A stretch of DNA of 64,000 bases. Origin: Begonia masoniana (lineage: Eukaryota > Streptophyta > Magnoliopsida > Cucurbitales > Begoniaceae). Both the position numbers and the translations under genes were made by a program. Below the pieces are notes generated by a model. It made no database searches, was not told where the DNA came from, and worked only from the letters and a program-made list of their open reading frames with translations. This document shows, piece by piece, positions 10,608 to 22,879 of this stretch; position 1 is the stretch's first letter, and every line of letters starts with the position of its first letter. The stretch lies in NCBI GenBank assembly GCA_022432975.1, contig CM039516.1, positions 32,583,737-32,647,736 on the forward strand, read 5' to 3'.

Positions 10608-11986
10608 TGATAAGTGTGTATTTTACACACTTATTTATACTTTTATACTTGATTTGATAAGTTTTTCTCTCAAGTGGTTGAAAGAATTTGATAAATTTTT
10701 TGCAAGTGTGCAGAAATTGTATTTATAACAGGAAGTGAAAAAGGGGCAAAAGTCAAAGGTCAAGAGAAGAAAAGATGGAGAACTATGAATTCATGGAAAG
10801 CAATTTAAAGAAGCAGCGATCGATCTCTAACACATGCCAGAGATCGATCGCCGTACAATTGAAGAAGAAGCAGTGATCGATCTCCATAGAAAGCCAGCGA
10901 TCGATCTCCATAGAAAGCCAGTGATCTTTCGCTACATAACGCATGTTCGAAAATTAAAAGAGATGCAGCGATCGATCTCTATACATGTCAGCGATCGATT
11001 GCTTATCAATCTACAAATTTGGAAAGTCAATTATGTAAATCTCTGCCGTTAACTTGAGGAAAGAATTAATCCGAGCCGTTGATTGAGTTGAAAGACAACA
11101 TTAAAAACCTAATGAGGCAGTGCCTTTAGGTCATTCGGAATTCGGCGACAGAGAGAGCGGAGGTGATTTTGGAGGCGATTCAGCAGCGGAGAATTTCCAG
11201 CATAGTTTTCTTCTATTCTCTTTAATTATAAAAACCATGCACATCTTTTTATTTGTTATTTATTTATCTTTTAGCATGAACTAAACTTTCAGTTCTAGGG
11301 TTTCGACGTAACTTTGCTATGATTATTTATTTTTCTTAATTCAGGTTCTTAATTATCTGTTCCTTTTCTGTGTTGAGTAATTTATTCTGAACGTAACACT
11401 TAGGTTTGCTTGATCACCAAAACTAAGAACTTTAGGGTTAATTCGGGATGCGAGAGCGGAGAATTTAACCGTGCACTGAATAAATTGCCTTAAAAAGGAT
11501 CCTAGGCTAGAGATGGTTAGGGCGTTTGAGTGGTAATATAATTTCTTGCTCTTAATGTATTCAATTAGTTTTCAGGATTAGAGACCGAGAGGTGATAATT
11601 CGTTAATTGAATAAGTTTGTCTTTGCTCGAGAGAGATTGATGAATATTTTTGTGAAATTGCCATCAACACGAAAGAATAAGATTTAGTTACTTGAATTAG
11701 GTTTAATAAATAGTATTAGCTAAGTGAAATCGGAACCCTGGATTTTCTCACCATATAATCTTACTGTTTTACATTCAAATCTTTTATTTAAATTGTTGTT
11801 TGATTTTTATTTGAATTATTTTAGTTTAAAATCCAAAAACCACTTATTATTTCTTTTCAAATTAAACTGAAAATTAGATATTCAATATTTAACATAATTA
11901 TTCCTCGTGGAAACGACACTCGTACTTATACACACTTTATTACTTTTGCGACACGTGCACTTGCGTATCACGATTTTTTCGCAACA
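10608..11986 (+). repeat. Element D 5' LTR
   Basis: 1379 bp, TG to CA. Near 10816-10995 it carries five or six GCGATCGATC-type motifs, some facing each other so that they could pair (AGCGATCGATCTC with GAGATCGATCGCC). One 24-bp unit containing the motif is duplicated here but not in the 3' LTR. Confidence 0.95.
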
Positions 11987-12008
11987 AGTTTTTGGCGCCG
12001 TTGCCGGG
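11987..12008 (+). other. Primer-binding site, tRNA-Asp type
   Basis: TGGCGCCGTTGCCGGGGA follows the 5' LTR after 5 nt. It is the complement of the 3' end of plant tRNA-Asp (GUC) with its CCA, the usual primer of Athila/Calypso elements. Confidence 0.9.
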
Positions 12009-12107
12009 GATTTAATTTTGTTATTATTGAATTATTTGACTTTAGTTTATATTTGAATTTTCTTTTGCTGCTAGACTTAAATTGTATTATTTTCACATTA
12101 CAGGTGT

Positions 12108-15100
12108 ATGCAAAAATTAGGTACTGCCAACCTAATCCCTCTCGACGCTGAAATTGAACGAACCTGTCGCCGAAATCGAAGGGAAACAAGACAAGCAATT
12201 ATGGCAGATAATCAAAATGCAGATGTACAACCGATTATTGAGACTGAGGGAGTCGGGCGACGAACATTGCTCGATTATGTTATGCCATCCATGGACGGGG
12301 TTCAATCAGCAATTCGAAAACCTGCCATCACGTGCAATAATTTTGAAATCAAGCCGGGGACAATACAAATGATTCAACAGTATCAATTTTGCGGTCTGCC
12401 TAATGAGGACCCCAAGGATCATATTGCTAGCTTCGTCGAGGTCTGTGACACTTTTAAATACCATAATGTCTCTGAGGATGCTATCAAGCTCAGGTTATTC
12501 CCTTTCACACTACGAGATCGCGCGAAGAACAAGTTGAATTCCTTACCCTCGGATTCAATTACCACGTGGAACGAATTAGTGTAGAAATTTCTATCAAAGT
12601 TCTTTCCCTTTGAAAAGATGGAAAAACTCCGCAATGAGATCACCAATTTTGCTCAATTTGATGGTGAGACAATCTATGAAGCATGGGGCCAATTCAAGGA
12701 GCTTTTAAGAAGATGCCCCCAACATGGGCTACCACAATGGATGTAAATACAGACATTCTTCATTGGCTTATCAGTTCCTACACGGACTCTTGTCAATTCA
12801 GCAGCTGGTGGATCACTACTACAAAAGACGGAAGTGGAGGCGTTAAACCTATTAGAAGAGTTGTCCCTAAATAATGATCAGTGCCCGGTTGAACGTCAGA
12901 TTTTGCGGAGGCAGCTAAATACCCCAGAAATGGAAGCGATAAAAGCATTGACTACACAGATTGCATCCCTCACTCAGCACATCCAGGGTAATCAAGCTCC
13001 AGTTAATGCAATTCATTCCCCAATCATCCAATGTCAGTGGTGCCAAGGACCACATGCTAGTGAAAATTGTCAGCAAGGGAACCAAATGGCTGGCAATTCG
13101 TCTGAACAAGCTCAATTTGTGGGAAATTATACTAGACCAACATACCAGAATTCAGGGAATTATTTTAATGGGGGGCGCAACAATCACCCGAATTTTTCAT
13201 GGAAAAATCAGAACAACGCCGTGCAACCACCTCAAGTACCGCAACAAGGACCACCAGTGCAGGAAAGGAAAGTTAATCTTGAAGAGTTAATTGCCAAAAT
13301 GGGTGAGCGCACTAGTAGTATCATTGCCGAAATGGGGGAGCATACTAATAAATTTATGGCTGAAACACGCACTACCTTGCAAAACCAGTCAGCTCAAATT
13401 CGAAGTTTGGAGACTCAAATGGGTCAGATGGTAGCTGCATTAAATGGTCGCCCTCAAGGCACATTACCCAGTTCCACTGAAGTCAATCCTAGAGGCAAAT
13501 GCAATGCCATCACACTTAGAAGTGGAGCAGTAATTGAAAATTGTGCTAAAGAAAATAAGAAAGTGGTCGCACATGACGGAGTGCATTCGTCATCATCCGA
13601 GTCCACACCAAAGGATAAAAAGCTACTAGACGTTCCATCTCAGATTCCAAAGGAGATCATCCCCAAAGTTCCTTTCCCACAACGCCTGAAAAATGCCAAG
13701 TTGGACAAACAGTTTGAAAAATTCTTGAAGGTGTTCAAGCAGCTTCACATCAACATCCCATTTGCAGAAGCCCTAGAGCAAATGCCAACTTATGCAAAGT
13801 TTTTAAAAGAGGTTTTATCCTATAAAAGGAAAATAGAGGATTGTGGTACGATCGCCCTTTCTGAAGAATGCAGTGCAATAATTCAACGTAAACTACCACA
13901 AAAGTTGCAAGATCCGGGCAGTTTTACGGTTCCATGTGAGATTGGAAATTACATCTTCGAGTGTGCATTATGTGATTTAGGTGCCAGCATCAATCTAATG
14001 CCTCTTTCGATCTTTCAAAGGCTTGAACTAGGGGAAGCAAAACCAACAAGGGTAATTTTACAGATGGCCGACCGATCAATCAAACATCCAAGAGGAATAA
14101 TCGAAGATGTGTTGGTTAAAGTCGACAAATTTATATTCCCAGCAGACTTTGTAGTTCTCGACATGGAGGAGGATCGGGACATACCTATTATTTTGGGCAG
14201 GCCATTCTTAGCTACGGGAGGTGCCATGATCGATGTTCAGAGGGGAGAGTTGAAATTGCGCTTGCAAGATGAAGAAGTGACATTTAATGTATTTAACTCC
14301 ATGAAATATCTGAAAGCCAGCGATGATATATTTAGGATTGACTCTCTAGAATCAGCGGTGGACGGAGCTTATCTTCAGTCTAGTGATCCTCTCGAGGTTG
14401 CTTTACTAAATCATGATGTGTTTTTCGATTTTGACTCTTCTGCGCAGGAATTTATATCATGGATGGATTCGTTCGAGCCTAATCGAAGAAGGTATTTTGA
14501 AAGTTTGGGGGAGCCACCAGTTAGAGTCTTACCTTCTATTGAGAGCCCACCCGAGTTGGAGCTAAAGCCACTACCGTCTCACCTCAGGTATGCATTTATT
14601 GGTGCTAACTCAACTCTTCCAGTCATTATTGCAGGTGACTTATCTAAGACGGAGGAGGAAAAATTATTGTGTATACTTCGGACGTACAAGATGGCTATAG
14701 GGTGGACACTATCAGATATCAAAGGAATCAGTTCTTCATTTTGCATGCATCGGATTTTAATGGAAGACGAGCATCGACCATCTGTAGAGCATCAACGCCG
14801 TTTAAATCCAGCTATGAAAGAGGTTGTGCGAAAGGAAGTCGTAAAGTGGTTGGATGTCGGAGTTATTTATCCAATCTCAGATAGTTCGTGGGTGAGTCCT
14901 GTGCAGTGTGTTCCAAAGAAGGGCGGGATGACAGCGGTCAAGAATGAAAATGATGAATTGATTGCATCCAGAACAGTCACCGGTTGGCGAATTTGTATTG
15001 ATTATTGGAAATTGAACAAGGCTACACGCAAAGATCACTTCCCATTGCCGTTTATTGATCAGATGTTGGATAGACTTGTCGGGCACGAATATTATTGTTT

Positions 15101-15851
15101 TCTCGATGGGTACTCCGGATATAATCAGATTGTTATTGCCCCAAAAGATCAAGAAAAGATGACTTTTACATGCCCCTATGGTACTTTTGCATTCCGCTGG
15201 ATGCCTTTCGGGTTATGCAATGCACCAGCTACATTTCAAAGATGCATGATGGCTATTTTCTCAGATATGGTGGAGCACTTCATAGAAATCTTTATGGATG
15301 ACTTTTCAGTGTTTGGATCTTCATTCGATACATGCTTGAATAATTTGTCCAAGGTGCTCGAAAGGTGTGTTGAGACGAATCTGGTACTTAATTGGGAAAA
15401 ATGTCACTTTATGGTGAAAGAAGGTATTGTATTGGGCCATCGCATTTCAGCACAAGGAATTGAGGTGGACCGAGCTAAAATTGTCGCTATCGAGAAGTTG
15501 CCACCACCGACGACAGTAAAAGGAGTGCAGAGTTTTCTAGGGCATGCAGGATTCTACCGGAGGTTCATCAAAGATTTTTCTAAGATTACCAAGCCACTAT
15601 GTCAGTTATTGGAAAATGGAGTACCATTTGTTTTTACTGCCGAGTGTCTTGCAGCGTTCAATGTGTTAAAGGAGAAACTTGTGTCGGCGCCAATCATAGT
15701 CGCACCTGATTGGGAATTACCATTTGAAATTATGAGTGATGCCAGTGATTTCGCGGTAGGGGCAGTTCTGGGGCAGTTCTGGGGCAGAGAAAGGATAAGA
15801 CCTTCCATACAATTTATTACGCCAGCCGCACTCTCAATGATGCTCAACTAA
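12108..15851 (+). pseudogene. D gag-protease-reverse transcriptase polyprotein (three lesions)
   Basis: One frame runs from the ATG at 12108, just after an acceptor-like TTTCACATTACAG. Gag extends to about 13300 with a knuckle CQWC-x3-H-x4-C. Protease has CDLGASIN near 13975, the Athila form of the DTGA site. Reverse transcriptase holds FMDDFSVF near 15293, followed by the connection and the start of RNase H. In-frame stops lie at 12582-12584 (TAG) and 12744-12746 (TAA), both single-base changes in otherwise normal gag. At 15760-15781 the 11-bp unit GGGGCAGTTCT is tandemly duplicated and shifts the frame, so the frame ends at 15851. Everything else reads cleanly, so the damage is recent. Confidence 0.92.
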
Positions 15852-17464
15852 ATTATGCCACCACTGAGAAGGAATTGTTAGCAGTAGTCTTTGCATTTGA
15901 CAAGTTCCGTCCCTATATCATCGGCAACAAGGTTACAGTTTACACGGATCATTCAGCTATTAAATATTTGATGGAAAAGAAGGATGCCAAGCCTCGGTTG
16001 ATTCGATGGGTACTACTTCTGCAAGAATTTGATATGGTGATCAAGGACAAGAAAGGCACAGAGAACTTGGTAGCTGATCACCTATCTCGGTTGGAAACAC
16101 GACCTCATGTATCTGATAGTGAGGTTCAAATAGCTGAAGATTTTCCAGATGAAAAGATCATTGCAATCAAGGTATTACCGTGGTACGCTGATTATGTGAA
16201 CTTTCTTGCCAGTGGAGTTATACCAACCGATTTGTCGCATCAACAAAAGAAGAAATTTTTCACCGATGTAAAGCGATATTATTGGGAAGAGCCGATTCTA
16301 TACAAACACTGTGCAGATCAAGTTATCCGACGTTGTATCCCGGAAGATGAGGTAGTATCTGTATTAACCCACTGTCATTCGTTGGAATGTGGCGGACACT
16401 TTGGTGGGCAACGAACAGCAGCTAAGGTCCTTCAGTGTGGATTTTATTGGCCCTCCTTGTTTAAAGACGCATATTCGTTTGTTGCCGCTTGTGATCGATG
16501 TCAACGGACCGGTAATATTTCTCGCCGTGATGAGATGCCTTTGACTAATATTTTGGAGGTTGAGTTATTTGATGTATGGGGTATTGACTTTATGGGACCG
16601 TTTCCATCGTCGTACAATAACAAATACATTCTTTTGGCGGTGGATTATGTCTCCAAGTGGGTTGAAGCGATAGCTTCGCCAACCAATGATGGCAAGGTGG
16701 TCTTGCGTTTTCTATAGAAGAATATTTTCACTCGCTTTGGAAAACCTCGGGCCATCATTAGTGACGAGGGAACTCACTTCTGCAATAGACAGTTTGCAGC
16801 GCTACTCAATAAGTATGGGGTAAAGCATCGCAGGGCGTTGGGATATCACCCTCAATCAAACGGGCAGGCCGAAGTCTCTAATCGAGAAGTGAAGAAGATC
16901 CTTGAGAAAACAGTTGCAAATTCAAGAAAAGATTGGGCTCGCAAGTTGGATGATGCTTTATGGGCGTACCGGACCGCATTCAAAACTCCTCTGGGCATGT
17001 CACCATATCGGTTGGTATTCGGGAAAGCATGTCACTTACCGGTTGAGTTGGAACACCGTGCTTTGTGGGTGATGAAGAAGCTAAATTTTGAGTTCACAGC
17101 AACAGGTCAAAAACGTCTCCTTCAAATCAATGAGCTGGAAGAACTGAGAAATAATGCGTATGAGAATTCAAAAATATACAAGGAAAAGACCAAAGCATGG
17201 CACGACAAGCACATTGTGGAGAAAGATCTATCCCCAGGACAGCAGGTACTTTTATTTAACTCCCGTTTGAAATTGTTTCCAGGCAAATTGAAGTCGAGAT
17301 GGTCGGGTCCTTTCACGGTGGTGCAAGTATTCTCTCACGGAGCGGTCGAGTTACGAGGAGTCGATGACACTACATTCAAAGTAAACAGACAACGAGTAAA
17401 ACCATATTTTGGCGGCAATATTCCAAGTGACTCTTCCGTCACTCAACTCATTCCCGAGGATTGA
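15852..17464 (+). pseudogene. D RNase H and integrase
   Basis: This continues pol in the frame reached after the duplication at 15760. RNase H ends with [10 protein letters not shown] and NLVADHLSR. Integrase has an HHCC region ([19 protein letters not shown]). The catalytic triad is visible: GIDFMGPF, then IISDEGTHF, then Glu in [10 protein letters not shown] single TAG at 16715-16717 interrupts the core. The C-terminal part ([19 protein letters not shown]) is complete to the stop at 17464. No chromodomain is present, as expected for Athila. Confidence 0.92.
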
Positions 17465-18766
17465 CTTTGGTCCAACGTCAGGCTAACGACGATAAATTAA
17501 GCACTTGGTGGGAGGTAACTCATTTCGTTATTTAGTTCTTATTTATTATTATTATTATTATTATTATGATTATTATTAATATTATCTTTATTTATTTATT
17601 TATTTATTTTCTTTTCATTTGTTACTGTTATTTTACTTTATTTCATTTTCGTTTTGTTTTATCTTTATTATTTTATTTGCATTATTTTTGTTTTCACGTT
17701 TTACTTTTTCTTATTATTTTCGTTTTACGTATTAGGATATTTTGAAATTGTTTTCTTTCTCAAGAAAAAAAAAAAAAAAATTTCGAAAAAAAAAGAGAGG
17801 CAGCGATCGATCTCTATATATGCCAGAGATCGATCGCCGCCTCTAATGGGTAATTTTTATACCCGACACTTATCAAATTTTTTTTTACAATCCTCGTTTT
17901 CTCCTTAAAACCCTATCCCTGTTTTTTTTCCCTTCTCTCCACTGCGATCTCCACCGCGATCTCCCTTTCTCTCCACCGCGCTCGATCGGCATCCACTTCC
18001 AGTCGTTTCTCTTGTTTTCTGCCGCGCATCACCCCGATCTTTTTCACGCCATCAGGTATACTTCTCTGCTTCAATTTTTTCCTTCCTCGCAACTGGGTAT
18101 GTTCTGCATTTTTCTTCAATTGTTCTCGGCTTTGATCTATTTCCGGTTATCCTGGGATTTTGCAAATAATTTCACCTGCTTTATATTGTAATCGATCTGG
18201 GCGGTAATTTTTATACCCGACACTTATCAAATTTTTTTTTACAATCCTCGTTTTCTCCTTAAAACCCTATCCCTGTTTTTTTTCCCTTCTCTCCACTGCG
18301 ATCTCCACCGCGATCTCCCTTTCTCTCCACCGCGCTCGATCGGCATCCACTTCCAGTCGTTTCTCTTGTTTTCTGCCGCGCATCACCCCGATCTTTTTCA
18401 CGCCATCAGGTATACTTCTCTGCTTCAATTTTTCCTCCTCGCAACTGGGTATGTTCTGCATTTTTCTTCAATTGTTCTCGGCTTTGATCTATTTCCGGTT
18501 ATCCTGGGATTTTGCAAATAATTTCACCTGCTTTATATTGTAATCGATCTGGGCACCATCGATTGTAATTTTGGGAATGGTTCGGGTTACTGTCTAGTTT
18601 GTTGAAATGCATGCGTTAAGTAAACTTCTCATTTTTGCACGTTGTTACCTTTTGCTTTCCTTGTTGATTATCTAAAGTGCCTAACTATTCGACGGCTGTG
18701 TTTGGTGGATTGGTTGTCTTTGGTTTTGTGTGTGCAGAAAGAGGATATTTCGTGAGCTAGTTCCCC
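17465..18766 (+). other. D spacer between pol and ORF2, with microsatellites
   Basis: Non-coding. It contains an ATT/TTA microsatellite (17540-17580), an A-rich run (17764-17795), a GATCGATC pair (17803-17837) identical in design to those in the LTR, and a tandem duplication (next entry). Just before ORF2 there is an acceptor-like TGTGTGTGCAG at 18727-18737, so ORF2 may be expressed from a spliced subgenomic RNA. Confidence 0.75.
17849..18554 (+). repeat. Tandem duplication, about 353 bp, upstream of ORF2
   Basis: 17849-18202 and 18203-18554 are direct copies differing by about 2 nt in one pyrimidine stretch. Each starts GGTAATTTTTATACCCGAC and ends GATCTGGGC, and includes the C/T-rich leader of ORF2. 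Confidence 0.93.
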
Positions 18767-20044
18767 ATGTCGCCCAAAAGAGCACGAGCCAACACTAGTT
18801 TAGTCTCATTTCAACCTGTCCAACACTCATTCCTGAACCCTGTGGCGGCAAATTATTATCAGGAATTTATGGCAAAAGACAAAGCCATCATTTGTGAAGT
18901 GAAATTTCAACCTTCTGAGGACGATGGCCTTATTTTGACCACCCTCCGACAACGCAGGTGGGAGACACTTGCCGTACTAGGCGGTGAGGAGAACGTGTAT
19001 GCCGTTCGCAAATTTTACGCCAATCTTAAAGCTGCCAACGTAGATAGGCCAGTACGAGTTCGGAATCAACTTATAAATTTTTCTGCTGAAGCCATTAATA
19101 CCTACCTGGGCTTAGACCATGACACACAATACGACCTTCAGCCTATGTTGGATGCCGGACCGGATTATGAATTGATCCTCCGTGAGATGGGTCACAGGGG
19201 TTCCAGCTGGAATTATTCTGCGCAAGACCCTACTCAACATCTTCACATCATCTCAAGTTGTGTAAATAAGTATGCTCAAGCGTGGTGCAAATTTATCAGG
19301 GGTAATTTGATGCCAACCTCTCAAAAATCCGAACTGACCAGAGAAAGGGTGGTGGTACTTTATTGCATCCTCACAGGGCGATCTATAAATGTAGGGCGGC
19401 TGATCCACCGAAATATCCTCACTTGCAGTAAAGGATCTACCACAGGAGGGCATATACATCCTGTTCTTCTCACTCGTCTGTGTGCTGCCGCCGATGTCCC
19501 TATGAGCTCCACGGATGAACCATGGATCTAGCCGATGGTTTACAGCTCGTCAAAAATTGCAAGGATCACAGACTGGCCCCATGGGATAGCCCGACCTAAT
19601 GGGTTAGGATTTGACGACCTTGATAACATTGCAGCCATTCCCCCTCCACCAGTAGCCCTACCTCGTGCACGGCGTATGCAGTATGAGGAGGCTCGCAGAG
19701 AGGCCCGCACAAAACATCGCTATGAGGGTCGGCCTGCTGCACCACCTACCATTGGCGCTTCCTCATCCTCCATGCCGCCTCTCTCTTATACCATCGATGA
19801 TGTGGGACGTATGGTCGCGCAATTGGCAGTTCAACACGAGCAACTCCATGCTCGGCAGACCCGGCTGGAACAGCGCATGCTGGATCATTCCTTATTTATC
19901 GCACAATATATTGAGGCGCGCCATGCTCATCATGGAGAGTCGTCTCAACCAGCACCACCTGTTCCTACTTATCCGGCACATTTACTGCGGCCATTTGACT
20001 ATCCACACGATGATGAGCATGATGATACGCCGGGCTCCGATTGA
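18767..20044 (+). pseudogene. D ORF2: plant transposon protein at the env-like position
   Basis: A single frame of 425 codons starts at ATG 18767 and is interrupted once, by TAG at 19529-19531. Residues 1-250 resemble the plant transposon-protein domain (Transposase_32 type): RRWETLAVL, AVRKFYANLK, VRVRNQLINFSAEAINTYLGL and VLYCILTGRSINVGRLI are in the expected order. The C-terminal part has a heptad-like stretch (MVAQLAVQHEQLHARQTRL), a proline-rich segment and an acidic end. I see no convincing signal peptide or transmembrane helix, so calling it an envelope protein would rest on position only. A homologous ORF occurs in element F. Confidence 0.8.
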
Positions 20045-21523
20045 GGTACACTCTTTCCCTTACATTCGTTTTGTTTGCTGTGGATACATTGAGGGCATTG
20101 TATATTTTAAGTTTGGGGGTGTATTGGTTAAATTCAAGTATTTTTCTGTTTTGCTGAACATTTGCTATATTTATGACATGGTTATGCAATCTGATCTTGG
20201 TTTAGGTGTCTATGATGAGTTAAAGACAAATAGATTCATGCTTTAATTCCTTGAGATATACTGAGTAAAAGAGTAATTAGTGTTAGTTGCATTGATTAGA
20301 CTTCACTTAGTTATTTTCAAAAATCTATACACGTTTAATTCTTGTTTGATTCTCTTTGTTGGTGATATTTGTGTAGTCTACTGAGAGTGAGACCCAACCA
20401 CAGTAAGGGAGTGAAAGAGAGTAAACACAGTAAGGGAGTGTAACACCAGTCAAATATAGTGAGATTGAGAATATTGTGAGGAAATATCTTTCTAGGTTTT
20501 GCTTAATATCCTCGAATGCAAATTGAAATTTTTCAAAACAAGAGAATGATTTAGGCCATCTTTGGACTGTTTGAGCTTTCTGAGCCTACCTTTTTGTGTC
20601 ATTTAGTGACACCCATAGTCACCATTTTGAGCATATGATTTAATCATTAAATTGTGCCTATTTCAGCCTTAGCCACATATATTTTTCTACCTTTTCTACA
20701 GAGCACGGGGTTTATTGATATATTCGAAGGAGAGTAGGAGAATGTAGTGGTGAGGATGAATAAAAACTCCGTTGTCATATGTTAATTTATTGTTGCATTG
20801 CTTTGATATTATTAGTTGCAAAAAAAAAAAAAAGTTAAAAGTTTAGTTTTATCTTCAAGTTCATTGTATTTATTTTGCTTTGTAATTATGACAAAGGAGT
20901 TACTATGAGTGATATTGAATAAAATAAGTTTGGGGGTGAGAGATCAAAAGAATGCTTGAGCGAGTTCAATGAATAGGCGAGTGCTGAGAAGAAAATATTG
21001 AGTGGGTGAAATAAGGAAGGATGAGGTGTGCTCGGATTATTCGCTTGTATCCATAAAATTCCTACCCTTTTAACCCGGCCTTACATTACAAGCTTTTAAA
21101 GACCTATTGACTCTTGTTTTGATTTATGAATATTTGCTATTAGTTGGATATTGGGCAGAGCTGATGAACGATTAGAGTGACTGGAGCGAACCTGAGTGAA
21201 ATGAGAATGATGCCCTTACCTGTAGCTACATTAGTTGAACCAACAATTAGAAGAGAATGAGAATGAACGCACACACACACGAAGATTTCTAAGTGAGTTA
21301 TTTTCAATGCGCTAACATGAATTAATTCTTTTGCAAGGTGTTTAACTTGGTGTTTTAGTATAGATCTATTTCAAGCTGAGACAAATTACCGAAAATCTTG
21401 ATTAAGATTGTTTTACCATTGTTATATTTTATTGAGCAGATTTTAAATTGAGATTATATATTTGTGTGAACTGACTTGCATTTTGTTCGCTTGAGGACAA
21501 ACTTTCATTCAAGTTTGGGGGTG
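20045..21523 (+). other. D 3' non-coding region with repeated polypurine-like tracts
   Basis: The word AAGTTTGGGGGTG occurs at 20109-20121, at 20928-20940 and immediately before the 3' LTR (21511-21523). Only the last is positioned as the functional PPT. The rest of the region is AT-rich with no ORF that I recognise. Confidence 0.85.
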
Positions 21524-22879
21524 TGATAAGTGTGTATTTTACACACTTATTTATACTTTTTATACTTGATTTGATAAGTTTTTCTCTCAAGTGGTTGAAA
21601 GAATTTGATAAATTTTGTGCAAGTGTGCAGAAATTGTATTTATAACAGGAAGTGAAAAAGGGGCAAAAGTCAAAGGTCAAGAGAAGAAAAGATGGAGAAC
21701 TACGAATTCATGGAAAGCAATTTAAAGAAGTAGCGATCGATCTCTAACACATGCCAGAGATCGATCGCCGTACAATTGAAGAAGAAGCAGTGATCGATCT
21801 CCATAGAAAGCCAGTGATCTTTCGCTACACAATGCATGTTCGAAAATTAAAGGAGATGCAGCGATCGATCTCTATACATGTCAGCGATCGATTGCTTATC
21901 AATCTACAAATTTGGAAAGTCAATTATGTAAATCTCTGCCGTTAACTTGAGGAAAGAATTAATCCGAGCCGTTGATTGAGTTGAAAGACAACATTAAAAA
22001 CCTAATGAGGTAGTGCCTTTAGGTCATTCGGAATTCGGCGACAGAGAGAGCAGAGGTGATTTTGGAGGCGATTCAGCAGCGGAGAATTTCCAGCATAGTT
22101 TTCTTCTATTCTCTTTAATCATAAAAACCATGCACATCTTTTTATTTGTTATTTATTTATCTTTTAGCATGAACTAAACTTTCAGTTCTAGGGTTTCGAC
22201 GTAACTTTGCTATGATTATTTATTTTTCTTAATTCAGGTTCTTAATTATCTGTTCCTTTTCTGTGTTGAGTAATTTATTCTGAACGTAACACTTAGGTTT
22301 GCTTGATCACCAAAACTAAGAACTTTAGGGTTAATTCGGGATGCGAGAGCGGAGAATTTAACCGTGCACTGAATAAATTGCCTTAAAAAGAATCCTAGGC
22401 TAGAGATAGTTAGGGCGTTTGAGTGGTAATATAATTTCTTGCTCTTAATGTATTCAATTAGTTTTCAGGATTAGAGACCGAGAGGTGATAATTCGTTAAT
22501 TGAATAAGTTTGTCTTTTCTCGAGAGAGATTGATGAATATTTTTGTGAAATTGCCATCAACACGAAAGAATAAGATTTAGTTACTTGAATTAGGTTTAAT
22601 AAATAGTATTAGCTAAGTGAAATCGGAACCCTAGATTTTCTCACCATATAATCTTACTATTTTACATTCAAATCTTTTATTGAAATTGTTGTTTGATTTT
22701 TATTTGAATTATTTTAGTTTAAAATCCAAAAACCACTTATTATTTCTTTTCAAATTAAACTGAAAATTAGATATTCAATATTTAACATAATTATTCCTCG
22801 TGGGATCGACACTCGTACTTATACACACTTTATTACTTTTGCGACACGTGCACTTGCGTATCACGATTTTTTCGCAACA
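21524..22879 (+). repeat. Element D 3' LTR
   Basis: 1356 bp, identical in ends to 10608-11986. I counted roughly 17-18 substitutions by eye plus a 24-bp indel in the GATCGATC region. Confidence 0.95.

Larger units (their letters stand above)
10608..22879 (+). mobile_element. Element D: Athila-like Ty3/gypsy retrotransposon, near complete
   Basis: It is a 12.3-kb element with LTRs 10608-11986 and 21524-22879, both TGATAAGTGTG to TTCGCAACA, and the 5-bp duplication AGGCT on both sides (10603-10607, 22880-22884). It has a tRNA-Asp primer site, gag-pol in one frame, a second large ORF after pol and a polypurine tract. This layout is that of the Athila lineage. LTR identity is about 98-99% by eye, plus a 24-bp length difference. 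It interrupts the reverse transcriptase of B. Confidence 0.95.

Noticed and set aside
10834..11052. 72-residue ORF rich in IDLHRKP units, repeated at 21751-21945
   Set aside because: It is a translation of the GATCGATC repeats in the D LTR; copy number and frame differ between LTRs.
16373..17464. Chromodomain in element D integrase
   Set aside because: The C-terminus ends soon after [12 protein letters not shown] with no chromodomain motif; this agrees with Athila rather than a chromovirus.
18767..20044. Envelope glycoprotein
   Set aside because: Only the position suggests it; no signal peptide, transmembrane helix or cysteine pattern is visible.
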